From UBA5239 sp031548025 (GTDB lineage Bacteria; Verrucomicrobiota; Lentisphaeria; Victivallales; Victivallaceae): 64,000 nucleotides of DNA. The notes under the pieces were generated by a model. That model did no database searches and was not told where the DNA came from. It was given only the letters and a program-made list of their open reading frames with translations. The DNA is taken from contig JAVBRM010000034.1 in NCBI GenBank assembly GCA_031548025.1, positions 6,099 to 70,098 of the forward strand, read 5' to 3'. Positions 50,287-58,901 of the stretch are shown here, one piece after another. The position numbers and the translations under genes were made by a program. Every line of letters begins with the position of its first letter. Within the stretch, counting starts at the first letter, position 1.

Positions 50287-51714
50287 ATGTCTACTTTACA
50301 AAAAATCTTCTTGTTACTACTCGGCCTCTGTACTGCTGCCGGAGCCGCAGCGCAAAACTATCTCGCCAACCCCGGTTTCGAAACCCAGGGCAAATGGCAA
50401 CTGACAACCAGCAACGGGGGTTCTTTCATGATCCTTTCGGACGCGTCCATGGCCAAAAGCGGCAAAGGTTACGGAGAATTGAAAACCGCCGCCGGCAAAT
50501 CACAAGCCCGCTGTACTCAGATTTTAACACTGCCCCAGCTGTGGGGCAAAAGTTTCCGTTTCAGCGTCTATGCCAAAGGCAACGGCGAAATCATTCTCGG
50601 AGCAATTACCTACCCCTCCAAGTCGGACAAATATCAATGGCAGAAAAAAGCCACTCCCCTGTCTGCTGAATACCAGCAGATCGTTTTCGATTTCTCAATT
50701 GACGATCCGGCCGCGCTGAAGCTCAACCTGGCCATCGAAATCCGCGGCGAAGGAAGCGTCGCGCAACTCGACGACACTTTGCTGACAGCAATCTTCAAGC
50801 CAGGCGCGGAGCTGAAAGCTGTTCCATCCCATCTGGTAATTCCGGAGGGTGCCGAAGTCCCGCCGATCACCTTTGAATTTACCCGGGATGGCAAAAAAGT
50901 CGACAATGCAGTTATCTCCACAGCCCAGACCAACGACAAAGAACTGGCAGCGGTCAAGGACGCAGGGGTTTCCGTCGAGGTATTCATCGATAAAGCTCCC
51001 GTTGATCAGTTCGAAAAACTCGATGCCGCCGCCGCCAATATCAAACTGAGCAAACCCCTGCATATTCTTTATCTTGGCGACAGCCTGACCGACTTCGAAC
51101 GCGGTCACAATTACACCGACAAAGTCAATTATTTCCTGAATAAATACAATCCCGGCAAAGCGTCCTTCCGTAACGCCGGAGTCGGCGGCGACTTCATTAC
51201 CCGCATGCTCGACCGGCTTAACGGCATGAACGGCGGCAAACCGGCGCACCGCCAGGTAATGTATAATCAGCTTTGGGCTGAAAAATATGACCTGATCTGC
51301 ATTCTCCTCGGTCACAACGATACCAAGCTGAATGCAGCCCAGCAACCCTATGTAACCCCTGAGGCCCAGGAGCAAGGCTACCGGAAAGTCATCGAAATCA
51401 TCCGGGCAAACAGCGATGCCCCGATTCTCCTGATCAGCCCCACGTCTTCCGTCTATGAAATCGGGCTGGCCCGGCGGGAAAAGAATCCTAAAGCTTCGCT
51501 GTTCGGCAATCCGGAGGAAATGGAAAAATTCGACGCCATGCTGCGGAGAATCTCCCCGGAACTGAAACTGGGCTATCTGAACATCTACACGAAAACCCGC
51601 GACTACCAACCCGCTAAGAACGCTCTCTTCTGCAGCGACGGAGTTCACCTCACCGAAGAGGGCAATCGCTTTATCGCCCAACTGGTACTCGAACATTTTG
51701 CCAAGGGACAATGA
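50287..51714 (+). CDS. Secreted SGNH esterase with CBM-like domain
   Basis: 475 residues from ATG 50287, chosen because it begins a signal peptide (MSTLQKIFLLLLGLCTAAG); a TTG at 50272 is in frame. Residues 25-165 look like a CBM4/9-type jelly roll (NYLANPGFETQGKWQLTTSN). The SGNH domain from about 255 has ILYLGDSLTD (Ser), NAGVGGD (Gly), GHNDTK (Asn), and DGVHLTEEGN (Asp/His). It likely removes acetyl or similar esters from the polysaccharide attacked by the upstream hydrolase. Last gene of the GntR locus. Confidence 0.85.
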   Translation: MSTLQKIFLLLLGLCTAAGAAAQNYLANPGFETQGKWQLTTSNGGSFMILSDASMAKSGKGYGELKTAAGKSQARCTQILTLPQLWGKSFRFSVYAKGNGEIILGAITYPSKSDKYQWQKKATPLSAEYQQIVFDFSIDDPAALKLNLAIEIRGEGSVAQLDDTLLTAIFKPGAELKAVPSHLVIPEGAEVPPITFEFTRDGKKVDNAVISTAQTNDKELAAVKDAGVSVEVFIDKAPVDQFEKLDAAAANIKLSKPLHILYLGDSLTDFERGHNYTDKVNYFLNKYNPGKASFRNAGVGGDFITRMLDRLNGMNGGKPAHRQVMYNQLWAEKYDLICILLGHNDTKLNAAQQPYVTPEAQEQGYRKVIEIIRANSDAPILLISPTSSVYEIGLARREKNPKASLFGNPEEMEKFDAMLRRISPELKLGYLNIYTKTRDYQPAKNALFCSDGVHLTEEGNRFIAQLVLEHFAKGQ

Positions 51715-51844
51715 AAGCCCAGCAGCCTTGAATACTCTCAATTTGCGCGAATAGTGGCGGGGTTGCGTAAATTGATTGTAATATTTCTTCTAATTCCAAT
51801 TAAATGTCAAATTGCTTTTTATTTGGAATAATTATCAGGGTAGC

Positions 51845-51885
51845 AATGAGGGCGCTCTGCGGAGAACGCCCCACCCACCAAAGAT
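51845..51885 (-). repeat. Degenerate third copy of fold-back core
   Basis: On the minus strand GGTGGGGCGTTCTCCGCAG and then AGCGCCC-TCAT matches the beginning of the core at 9419 (GGTGGGGC...TCTCCGCAG...GCAGCC...TCAT). It retains a GGGCG/CGCCC hairpin. Lies between two convergent genes. Confidence 0.45.
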
Positions 51886-51890
51886 TGAAA

Positions 51891-52421
51891 CTACCGGAAT
51901 TCTGACATCTCGGAAAGAGTCAGGCGGGCTCTTTCCGTCATCGGGGAGGCCGGGTAACCCAGGGTTATCAGCGATACGGGTTCGAGTGACTTCGGCAGAT
52001 CCAATATTTTGCGGACTGCTTTGGCTTTGAACCAGCCGATCCAGCAAGTTCCAAGCTCCTGTTCGGCGGCGGCCAGAATAAAGTGTTCTCCGGCGATTCC
52101 GAGGTCGATCAGGTGATAATGTATCCCGGAAACCATCGGCGCGATGCCGTGGATTCCGATTTTTTTCTTAGCGCACAGTACCGCGATCACCGGTGCGGAA
52201 GCCACCCACGGCATCGGAAGGCCCGGCAGCAAGGCTTCTTTGCTGAGCTTGCCGCGCAGTTCAGGATCTTCAACTATAATAAAGCGCCACGGCTGCTGAT
52301 TGCAAGCCGAAGGCGCCAGCCTCGCCGCCTCCAGACAGTACGCCAAAGCCTCACTCGGCACCGGCTTATCCAGATAATCCCGACAGCTCAAACGTTTTTT
52401 CGCCAATTCCAGAAAATTCAT
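51891..52421 (-). CDS. Nitroreductase-family protein
   Basis: 176 residues from ATG 52421, placed nine bases after GGAG; frames reaching further upstream run through a repetitive spacer and are rejected. FMN-binding motifs RLSCRDYLDKPVPS and APSACNQQPWRFIIV, the middle GIAGEHFILAAAEQELGTCW and C-terminal SLITLGYPA fit small nitroreductase/oxidoreductases that use FMN and NAD(P)H. Lies downstream of the GH20 gene but separated by about 95 nt including a tandem repeat, so membership in that operon is uncertain. Confidence 0.9.
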   Translation of the reverse strand: MNFLELAKKRLSCRDYLDKPVPSEALAYCLEAARLAPSACNQQPWRFIIVEDPELRGKLSKEALLPGLPMPWVASAPVIAVLCAKKKIGIHGIAPMVSGIHYHLIDLGIAGEHFILAAAEQELGTCWIGWFKAKAVRKILDLPKSLEPVSLITLGYPASPMTERARLTLSEMSEFR

Positions 52422-52474
52422 TGTCATATTCTCCATATCATACTGTAGGGCAAGGCCGCCAAAAGTCAAAAGAC

Positions 52475-52501
52475 GAAAATGACAAAAATGACAAAAATGA
52501 C
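52475..52501. repeat. Three tandem 9-base AAAATGAC units
   Basis: Units at 52475, 52484 and 52493, each (g/a)AAAATGAC, in the gap between the GH20 stop and the nitroreductase start. Same 9-base step as the TCCGAC and CACGGA arrays. Confidence 0.75.
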
Positions 52502-52515
52502 AGTTTAGTTTTAAG

Positions 52516-53886
52516 CTAAATAAGTTCAAAGTAGCCGGCATTGCGAAGACACGATTTCCGGCGCGAATAATCATGCCATTCCCGTTTTTCTGTAAGGCTC
52601 CAAGCGGTTTCGGCAAAGGCGAAGAGGCGATCTTTAAGCTTGGACATAACCCGCCATTCAGGCACGATTTCCGTCCACAGGCATGCTTCGGGGCCGAGTA
52701 GTTTTGAGCCTACCAGTTGCTCCTGGTGAAAATATGGTTCCGCCAGATATACCGCCTCTTCCGGCAGCGTCAGCATCCAATTGTACTTGAAATCGGAGCC
52801 GTCAGCGGGATAATCGAGATAATAATTGCAATCTACGGAATTAACGATTTGATTGCCATGGCGATAAGTCGACTCAAGCTCATGAAGCGAACGCCATATC
52901 TGCACAATGACTTCAGGTTGCATCACCGAATGAGTCGACCAGACTATCGGCGTACGCTTTTGCTCCAGGACAAAGCCGCACATATCCCTCATGAAAACGC
53001 TTTCCAGTTCCCGGACATTCGTCAACGAGAGTTCTTTCATTGCTGCCTGACAGCGTGAACAGGCCTCCCAGGGCGCGGTTGAAGCTTCGTCTCCGCCCAG
53101 GTGAATGGTCGGCGAATTCGGGAAAATCTCGATAAGTTCCAAAATCAGCATCTGCAGAAATTGTTTGGTTTTCGCAGAGCCGAGGCAGAACATCGAACCC
53201 GGCTTGGAAGGATCGCAGCCCAGCTCCGGGTAATGAGTGAGAATTCCATGGGAGTGTCCCGGCATTTCGATTTCGGGAGTAATTGTGATGAAATGCTCTG
53301 CCGCATATGCTGTTATTTCGCGTAATTCATCCTTGCTGTAAAATTCGGTGGAAGCGTCGGTTAATTTGGGCGCACAGTCCGATTGATAACGCCATGCCTG
53401 ATCATCGGTAAGATGCCAATGAAAGTGGTTCAGGCGCATTTCCGCCATCAGGCGGATGACTTCTTTGATGCGGGCGACCGGTTGAAAATGGCGGGCGCTG
53501 TCAAGCATGAATCCGCGACGGTGAAATCGCGGCGCGTCCGAAATAACGCCGCACGGAATTTGCGCTTTTTTGACCCCTCTGGCACAGGCAAGCGCCAATA
53601 ACTGTTTCAGGGCTCCCGCACCATAAAACAAACCGGCCCGGTCTCCGCCCGATAATGTAATCCGGGCGGGATCGATGATGATTTCCCAAGCCTCCGCCCC
53701 GCGTTGCGAGGCAAGCTCGAGTTTTATATTGGGTTTGAGCCCGAATGTTTTAAAAATCTCTTGAATATTGGCAACGATGAAATCAGTACCGGCCTCGGCT
53801 TGAAGAGCGCCCGTTTTATTCAGTTCGAGAGTTTCCCCGGTAATATTTACCGAAGCCGGTACCGGCAGTAAATCAGCTAAAATCAT
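52516..53886 (-). CDS. GH20 beta-N-acetylhexosaminidase
   Basis: 456 residues, no signal peptide. Small N-terminal domain (KNINITGETLELNK-like start, IIIDPARITLSGGDRAGLFYG), then the catalytic barrel: APRFHRRGFMLDSARHF, MAEMRLNHFHWHLTDDQAW, ITPEIEMPGHS and the catalytic Asp-Glu in HLGGDEA. W at YLAEPYF/ LGPEACLWTE completes the pocket. Cleaves terminal N-acetylhexosamines by substrate assistance, here on imported oligosaccharides in the cytoplasm. It is 30 nt after the 1391-residue gene and belongs to the LacI-controlled locus, implying an amino-sugar-containing glycan. Confidence 0.95.
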   Translation of the reverse strand: MILADLLPVPASVNITGETLELNKTGALQAEAGTDFIVANIQEIFKTFGLKPNIKLELASQRGAEAWEIIIDPARITLSGGDRAGLFYGAGALKQLLALACARGVKKAQIPCGVISDAPRFHRRGFMLDSARHFQPVARIKEVIRLMAEMRLNHFHWHLTDDQAWRYQSDCAPKLTDASTEFYSKDELREITAYAAEHFITITPEIEMPGHSHGILTHYPELGCDPSKPGSMFCLGSAKTKQFLQMLILELIEIFPNSPTIHLGGDEASTAPWEACSRCQAAMKELSLTNVRELESVFMRDMCGFVLEQKRTPIVWSTHSVMQPEVIVQIWRSLHELESTYRHGNQIVNSVDCNYYLDYPADGSDFKYNWMLTLPEEAVYLAEPYFHQEQLVGSKLLGPEACLWTEIVPEWRVMSKLKDRLFAFAETAWSLTEKREWHDYSRRKSCLRNAGYFELI

Positions 53887-53916
53887 TTTAAACCTTATAA
53901 ATAGTCGTTTGAAATG

Positions 53917-56900
53917 TTATTTTGTTTCTTTGATTGCGTTTTTTACCGCTTCGGCCACGGCTTTGCCGCAGACCTCTTTGCCGTAGGCGGAAAGATGGAT
54001 GCGGTCATTGCTGATCATGCGTTCGAGGCCCTGCTCCATGACGAGTGAATACAGGTCGTTGACCGTGACCTTTTCCTCCGCCATGACCGGAAGAATTGTT
54101 TTGTTCAAAGCCTGAACGAATTCAAGCTTCTGGTTTATGCTCCCCTCCCGGACCGGCGTCGTTGTAGCGAAGATTACCCGGGGGGAATGTTTCCTCAGCT
54201 CACGCAGGGTCAACCTCATATAGCGGAGATATTCATCGGTGGGGGTGAACATTCCGTCTTCGGGATAGACGATTGCGCTGTCCCAGAGTCCGTTGTTCCA
54301 ATGAATCACGTCGAATGTTTCGCCTTGCGGCAGCCAATCTTTGAGATTGTTGAACGTATATTTTGCGAAACGCGCATTTTCATTCGGATACGAGACCTTC
54401 CATTCATCGCCGAGGATTCGAATGACCTCTTTCTGATACCCTTCGCGTATGGAGTCTCCGATCAGCAATAATTTTTTCTGCATTTTATTTTCTGTACGGG
54501 AAAGTGTTTTTGTTTGCGGAGGAGCCGGGATGCGGTATACGTGGCGTCCGTAGGCTTTGTACGCATCCGTGATGGTGCCTTTCGACAACTTTAAAGCGCG
54601 ATTTTCGAACATTACTTCGGCCTTATCGCAATCCGCCGGGAGCTCGCCGCCGAGTTGGAAGGTTACGTTTTCCGGTTTTTCCGAGGTGTTCACGGTGATG
54701 AGATACCATGCGTCTTCGTATTTCCGGAGAATACCGATCACGCTGCCGGAAGTCAGGACCTCGCCGGCGCCTTCAACTCCCAGTACCGGGGCGAGACGCT
54801 TGAGCTCGGCGCCGAGCTCCCAGATTCGATCGTCGGTGGCGCGGCAGGGCGCGCGTCCGCCGAACCAGCCCCAGCCGCGATTACCATAAATAAGCGGCAT
54901 ATAAATCAGAAATTCCAGTTCATCGGGAGTTGGAGTGCGGTACCAGAAGTCCACGCCGTAACCATAGGCTTGGGCCGCGTGAATCATGACGCCATGATTG
55001 GCCCGGATCAATTGAAATGCGTCGCGGAACGCAATCGAAGTATTCCCCATCGGTCCTTCCGGATCGGCGTACATCGAACAACCGACCGGGTAATAAGTAA
55101 TGGAAAGAACATCGCAGGCGTTTTTCCCGGTGACCGGATCGGTAATGACCCGTGAAGCCAATCCGTGCGACGTGGTATCGACCATTACCGGATGATGAGG
55201 GTCCAATTTTTTCACCAGATGATAACGCCGCCAGACTTCGGGAGCGTGTACCTTTTCCGGCTCGTCGGCAATGTACCACATCAGGAGAGCCGGATGGTCG
55301 CGGAGTTCGGGTACCAATTTTTCGAGAGGAAGAATTTTGCGGTAATCTTTGTCGATTTTATAACCGCTTGAACATTCCAGGTACACTTTGAGTCCAAGTT
55401 CATGGCAGCGGTCGAGTATTTTGCGATAGGCCTCGATATCCCAGAGCTTGTTTTTAAGAGCCCAGGTGTTGGAATCGGAGCGCCCCTCGGGAATGCCGAC
55501 CGCGACGACATTCGCACCGAGTTTCTTTAACGTCGGAAGCGTGTAGTCAAGCGAAAGGTATTGCGTCATGGGGCCAAACGGAAGATTCCAGGGCCCGTAC
55601 ATGATGAAAGGTTCTCCATCCACCAGCATCATACAGGACAGACGGTCAATCTTCACCTCTCCCTTTACCGGTGGAAGTTTTTGAAACGGCAGTGACAGCG
55701 AACCGTAGACGAAGGTGTGATTTCCCTCCGGAATCTTGGCGATGTCGGTGAATACCCGGCCGTCGCGAACGGTCAGGATGACGCTGGTTGAGCCGATTTT
55801 CGCTTCGGCGCCGGAGGGAGGAAGCGGCTGACCACCCCAAATGATTTCCGCTTCTTTCTCATCGGTATAAAAATTGCGCCGGAAATACTGTTCTCCGGTA
55901 GTGATGACTTCGAAATCCCGGACGGTTTTCGCACCATCGGCAGCGGCGACTTCGACAGTGGTTTTCAGATTGGCAGGAATTTCAGCCATCGCGAATTCCA
56001 CCTTGTTGGGGCCGGCTTGCAGGGCGACTTCACGGCTTCCGGCGACGCAGGAAATCCGGGCTTTTTCGGCTTTCTCGGAAGCTATGTTCAAGAAGACTTT
56101 TCCATTTGACGCTTCCAGCTTGCGGATGGCAAAACGGTTCAGTTTTTCGATGACCGGTTCCGGAATCGAGACCCGGGGAAACGCGGAATAATCATGAAAT
56201 TTTGCCACGTCAGGCATCAATGACGAATATTGGTTGTTGGTGTGATCTTCGCGGGCGAGGTTGAGGCGCCAATTGGCGGTGACGGGAGAATACGGCAAAG
56301 CGGCAAGATCGAGGGCCAGAATAACTTTCCAGTCGGATTCCGTCCGGGAAGAATGGGTACGGATTTTACCGTCGAACAGCTTCAGTTCCGCTCCGTGATA
56401 AATATCGTAAATGGTTCCAAGAGCATTGACTACAATATGGTAATAAGAGTGAACCGCGTCGCTGGCGGTCAGCAATTCCGGCGCTCCGGGGTCGAGGAAC
56501 AATTCCAGCGAATCGTCGGTCCAAACGAAGCTGTCGCGTTCTTTTTGGAGCGGAGGCCGGTTTTTTCCCTTGCATTCGGCGGCGAGGTACAGGGTTGAAC
56601 CGTGAATCCCGGCGAAAACAATAGTTTCATTGTTTTTTACCGGGGTTTTGGTGTGGATCACGTAAAAACGGTCGAGTTTCACGGCTTCCCGCCAAATCGG
56701 ATCGTCCAGCAGTTTTTCCAGTACCGGTTCACGGGAGAGCATGGGAATGCGGAATTCCGGAACATCGCGTTTCGCGGCGGCCAGGGAAGCCGCTTTGCGA
56801 CTTTGCATCGGATCGCGATACGCGGTGGCCCGGGTTCCACTTTCAATTTGCATGGCGTCAAACCGGACCATCCCGCGGTTCAGGGTAATCCAGGGTTGAA

Positions 56901-58092
56901 AACGCTCGCTTTTTGGGGTGCGGAAGGGAAGCTCGAAACGGGTCCATTCCGGACCGACGGTGAAGGTTTTCCGGGTCCAGGCGTCGCCGGAGTACATGGG
57001 GCGGATAGCCAAGGTGAAAGTTCCTCCGTCCGGGGCATCGCTTTGAGCGTACACCGACCAGACGGCGTCGGTGTTGCCCGGCATGGTGCGGATGTACGGA
57101 TGCTGGCAAGTCAGTTCCGTCATGCGTTCCGGTAAAATCATCCGCAGGGAATTTTTTCCTTCAAATGCCTTATATTTGTCTACCGCGATGAAGGTCGACC
57201 AATCCATCAGGTTGGAAACTTCGCCCCAGCCTGGCCAATTGTGATAAAACGGCCCCCAGCCGTCAGCATAACCGGGATTGGTTTCACGTTCGAACCCAGG
57301 ATTCCAGAGATGATTGATGCCGTCGGAGGCTGGAGACGAATCTGCCGCTTTTGCAGCGGCGGGGGTGGCAGTGGGGACAACGGCGGTTCCGGCGGGACCG
57401 GCCTGGAATTGGAATTTCACTTCACCGCGTTCACCGGCCCGGACCGGAGGCTGTCCGGCGGCATTGCGTACCGGCTGGAAAAACCAGACACCGGCCGGTT
57501 TTTCTTCACCGCGTCGGTCCATCAGTTCCGTCGGGCCTTCAAAAAGCAGCGTCACATCGAAGCCGCCGGCATTGAACAATGTAAACGAAGTCACATCTTT
57601 CAATTTCGGGATCGGATCACCATAGCGGCCCTCGGTCTTGAGTCCGGAAGCGGTCGTCAGCGCATAGCGGCACTCCTTGAACTGTTCCGACAGCGGTTGA
57701 GTAATCACCGGCCAGATTTCCCATTGACGGGTTTGACCGAAGGGATTGTCGGCATTCCAGATGACGGAATATTTAATTTCAGCCGTATTATCCTGAAGTG
57801 TGATATCCTCGACATAATCGACATTGAGAATTTTGCCGGTAATGCGAACTCCGTCGCCATAGCGGTAAACTGCGCGAGAAGTATCTTCATTAAATTGAGC
57901 GTAGCTCCAATGCACGCCCAGAAATACATTGAACCATGATTGAGTCTTTGAACGCAAGATGGTATTCCCGGTTGTATAGGCGGTTAAGTTTATGTTTCCG
58001 CCTGTCAAATTGACCGGACTTGTTTCCGGCTTCAGTTCCGCAGCGGAGAGTACGCTGCCCGCTAATAACATCATCAGCAACCAAAATTTCAT
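53917..58092 (-). CDS. Secreted multidomain hydrolase fused to SGNH esterase
   Basis: 1391 residues. Signal peptide MKFWLLMMLLAGSVLSA. Order: beta domain (20-230); CBM4/9-like jelly roll (about 257-430, NHLWNPGFERETNPG); CBM9/DOMON-like module (about 475-645, FVWTDDSLELFLDPGAP); linker domains; TIM barrel (about 820-1110, candidate acid/base Glu in WYIADEPE); small beta domain; then an SGNH hydrolase (1204-1391) with LLLIGDSIREGY, HWNNGLWDS, and DRIHLSAYG. The SGNH part begins with a Met (ATG at 54483) after ENK, as though two genes had fused. Follows the pseudopilin gene by 48 nt. Glycosidase family not settled. Confidence 0.78.
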   Translation of the reverse strand: MKFWLLMMLLAGSVLSAAELKPETSPVNLTGGNINLTAYTTGNTILRSKTQSWFNVFLGVHWSYAQFNEDTSRAVYRYGDGVRITGKILNVDYVEDITLQDNTAEIKYSVIWNADNPFGQTRQWEIWPVITQPLSEQFKECRYALTTASGLKTEGRYGDPIPKLKDVTSFTLFNAGGFDVTLLFEGPTELMDRRGEEKPAGVWFFQPVRNAAGQPPVRAGERGEVKFQFQAGPAGTAVVPTATPAAAKAADSSPASDGINHLWNPGFERETNPGYADGWGPFYHNWPGWGEVSNLMDWSTFIAVDKYKAFEGKNSLRMILPERMTELTCQHPYIRTMPGNTDAVWSVYAQSDAPDGGTFTLAIRPMYSGDAWTRKTFTVGPEWTRFELPFRTPKSERFQPWITLNRGMVRFDAMQIESGTRATAYRDPMQSRKAASLAAAKRDVPEFRIPMLSREPVLEKLLDDPIWREAVKLDRFYVIHTKTPVKNNETIVFAGIHGSTLYLAAECKGKNRPPLQKERDSFVWTDDSLELFLDPGAPELLTASDAVHSYYHIVVNALGTIYDIYHGAELKLFDGKIRTHSSRTESDWKVILALDLAALPYSPVTANWRLNLAREDHTNNQYSSLMPDVAKFHDYSAFPRVSIPEPVIEKLNRFAIRKLEASNGKVFLNIASEKAEKARISCVAGSREVALQAGPNKVEFAMAEIPANLKTTVEVAAADGAKTVRDFEVITTGEQYFRRNFYTDEKEAEIIWGGQPLPPSGAEAKIGSTSVILTVRDGRVFTDIAKIPEGNHTFVYGSLSLPFQKLPPVKGEVKIDRLSCMMLVDGEPFIMYGPWNLPFGPMTQYLSLDYTLPTLKKLGANVVAVGIPEGRSDSNTWALKNKLWDIEAYRKILDRCHELGLKVYLECSSGYKIDKDYRKILPLEKLVPELRDHPALLMWYIADEPEKVHAPEVWRRYHLVKKLDPHHPVMVDTTSHGLASRVITDPVTGKNACDVLSITYYPVGCSMYADPEGPMGNTSIAFRDAFQLIRANHGVMIHAAQAYGYGVDFWYRTPTPDELEFLIYMPLIYGNRGWGWFGGRAPCRATDDRIWELGAELKRLAPVLGVEGAGEVLTSGSVIGILRKYEDAWYLITVNTSEKPENVTFQLGGELPADCDKAEVMFENRALKLSKGTITDAYKAYGRHVYRIPAPPQTKTLSRTENKMQKKLLLIGDSIREGYQKEVIRILGDEWKVSYPNENARFAKYTFNNLKDWLPQGETFDVIHWNNGLWDSAIVYPEDGMFTPTDEYLRYMRLTLRELRKHSPRVIFATTTPVREGSINQKLEFVQALNKTILPVMAEEKVTVNDLYSLVMEQGLERMISNDRIHLSAYGKEVCGKAVAEAVKNAIKETK

Positions 58093-58140
58093 TTTTTCTC
58101 CTTTTGTTTTTTGGGTATTCTATGAAGACTTTTGAACCGC

Positions 58141-58842
58141 TTAATCTTGCGACAACTGTACCTTGAAAGTATTGCCGTTGAGGCTGCGAGGGACATTTTC
58201 CACGTGCCCGTCAACAAAAACCGCATTGATCGAATTGTCGTGCCGCCAATCCTGGTTGTTCGGATTGGTGATATTGCCGGTGTGGAAATATACAGGCGGG
58301 CAATGGCCTCCGGCGCCAATACGAGCATCGAACAGCAACCACCGGGAGGCCGGTTTGGTTATCCGGGAAATCTGCATGATTTTGTCGTATTGAAGATTGG
58401 CGACGCCCCCGAAGCTGGTGCCGATCACAATTCTGTCGCCGCTTTTAAACTGATCGTCACGGTCAATCCGAGCAGGACAGTCGAAAATGGTATTTCGATG
58501 TTTTAAGCCATTCCAATATGAATAGCTTCCGGTAAAATTCAAATAAGTGGGGGCATCGACATATCGGCTCGTTACCAGAAAAACCCACAAGTATCCGTCT
58601 GTAGACCAACCGGGCGGCGTACCGGTCACTGAATTGGCGCTGACTAATCGCCCGTTATTCTGTTCCTCCGCATATGCGATATAAGCTTGTCCCAACTGGC
58701 GCAGATTGCTTTTGCACTTCGTACTGTAACCTTTTGCTCTTGCTTTGTTGAGAGCGGGAAGCAGCATGGATGCGAGAATTGCGATGATCGCGATCACGAC
58801 CAGGAGTTCGATCAATGTGAATTTTCTGGAACGTAAGTACAT
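58141..58842 (-). CDS. Type IV pseudopilin-like protein, H-X9-DG type
   Basis: 233 residues, AGGAG before the ATG. Very short leader MYLRSRK, then FTLIELLVVIAIIAILASM with LPALN. H-X9-DG motif is HDNSINAVFVDG near residue 205. First structural gene of the LacI-controlled locus. An operator-like 16-bp site identical to that before the lacI-type gene lies 29 bases upstream of the start (58871-58886). Confidence 0.92.
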   Translation of the reverse strand: MYLRSRKFTLIELLVVIAIIAILASMLLPALNKARAKGYSTKCKSNLRQLGQAYIAYAEEQNNGRLVSANSVTGTPPGWSTDGYLWVFLVTSRYVDAPTYLNFTGSYSYWNGLKHRNTIFDCPARIDRDDQFKSGDRIVIGTSFGGVANLQYDKIMQISRITKPASRWLLFDARIGAGGHCPPVYFHTGNITNPNNQDWRHDNSINAVFVDGHVENVPRSLNGNTFKVQLSQD

Positions 58843-58870
58843 AATATGCTCCTATGGTTTAGATATATAC

Positions 58871-58886
58871 AAAACTAGTTTAGTAT
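58871..58886. promoter_or_regulatory. LacI-type operator before pseudopilin gene
   Basis: AAAACTAGTTTAGTAT, containing the palindrome AAACTAGTTT (58872-58881). Identical over all 16 bases to the site at 59939-59954. Placed just upstream of the pseudopilin-hydrolase-GH20 genes. Confidence 0.75.
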
Positions 58887-58901
58887 GTGTTGATGAAAAA
58901 T

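Noticed and set aside
52422..52616. N-terminal extension of the nitroreductase
   Set aside because: Reads through a tandem repeat (HFCHFCHF) and lacks similarity; GGAG supports ATG 52421.
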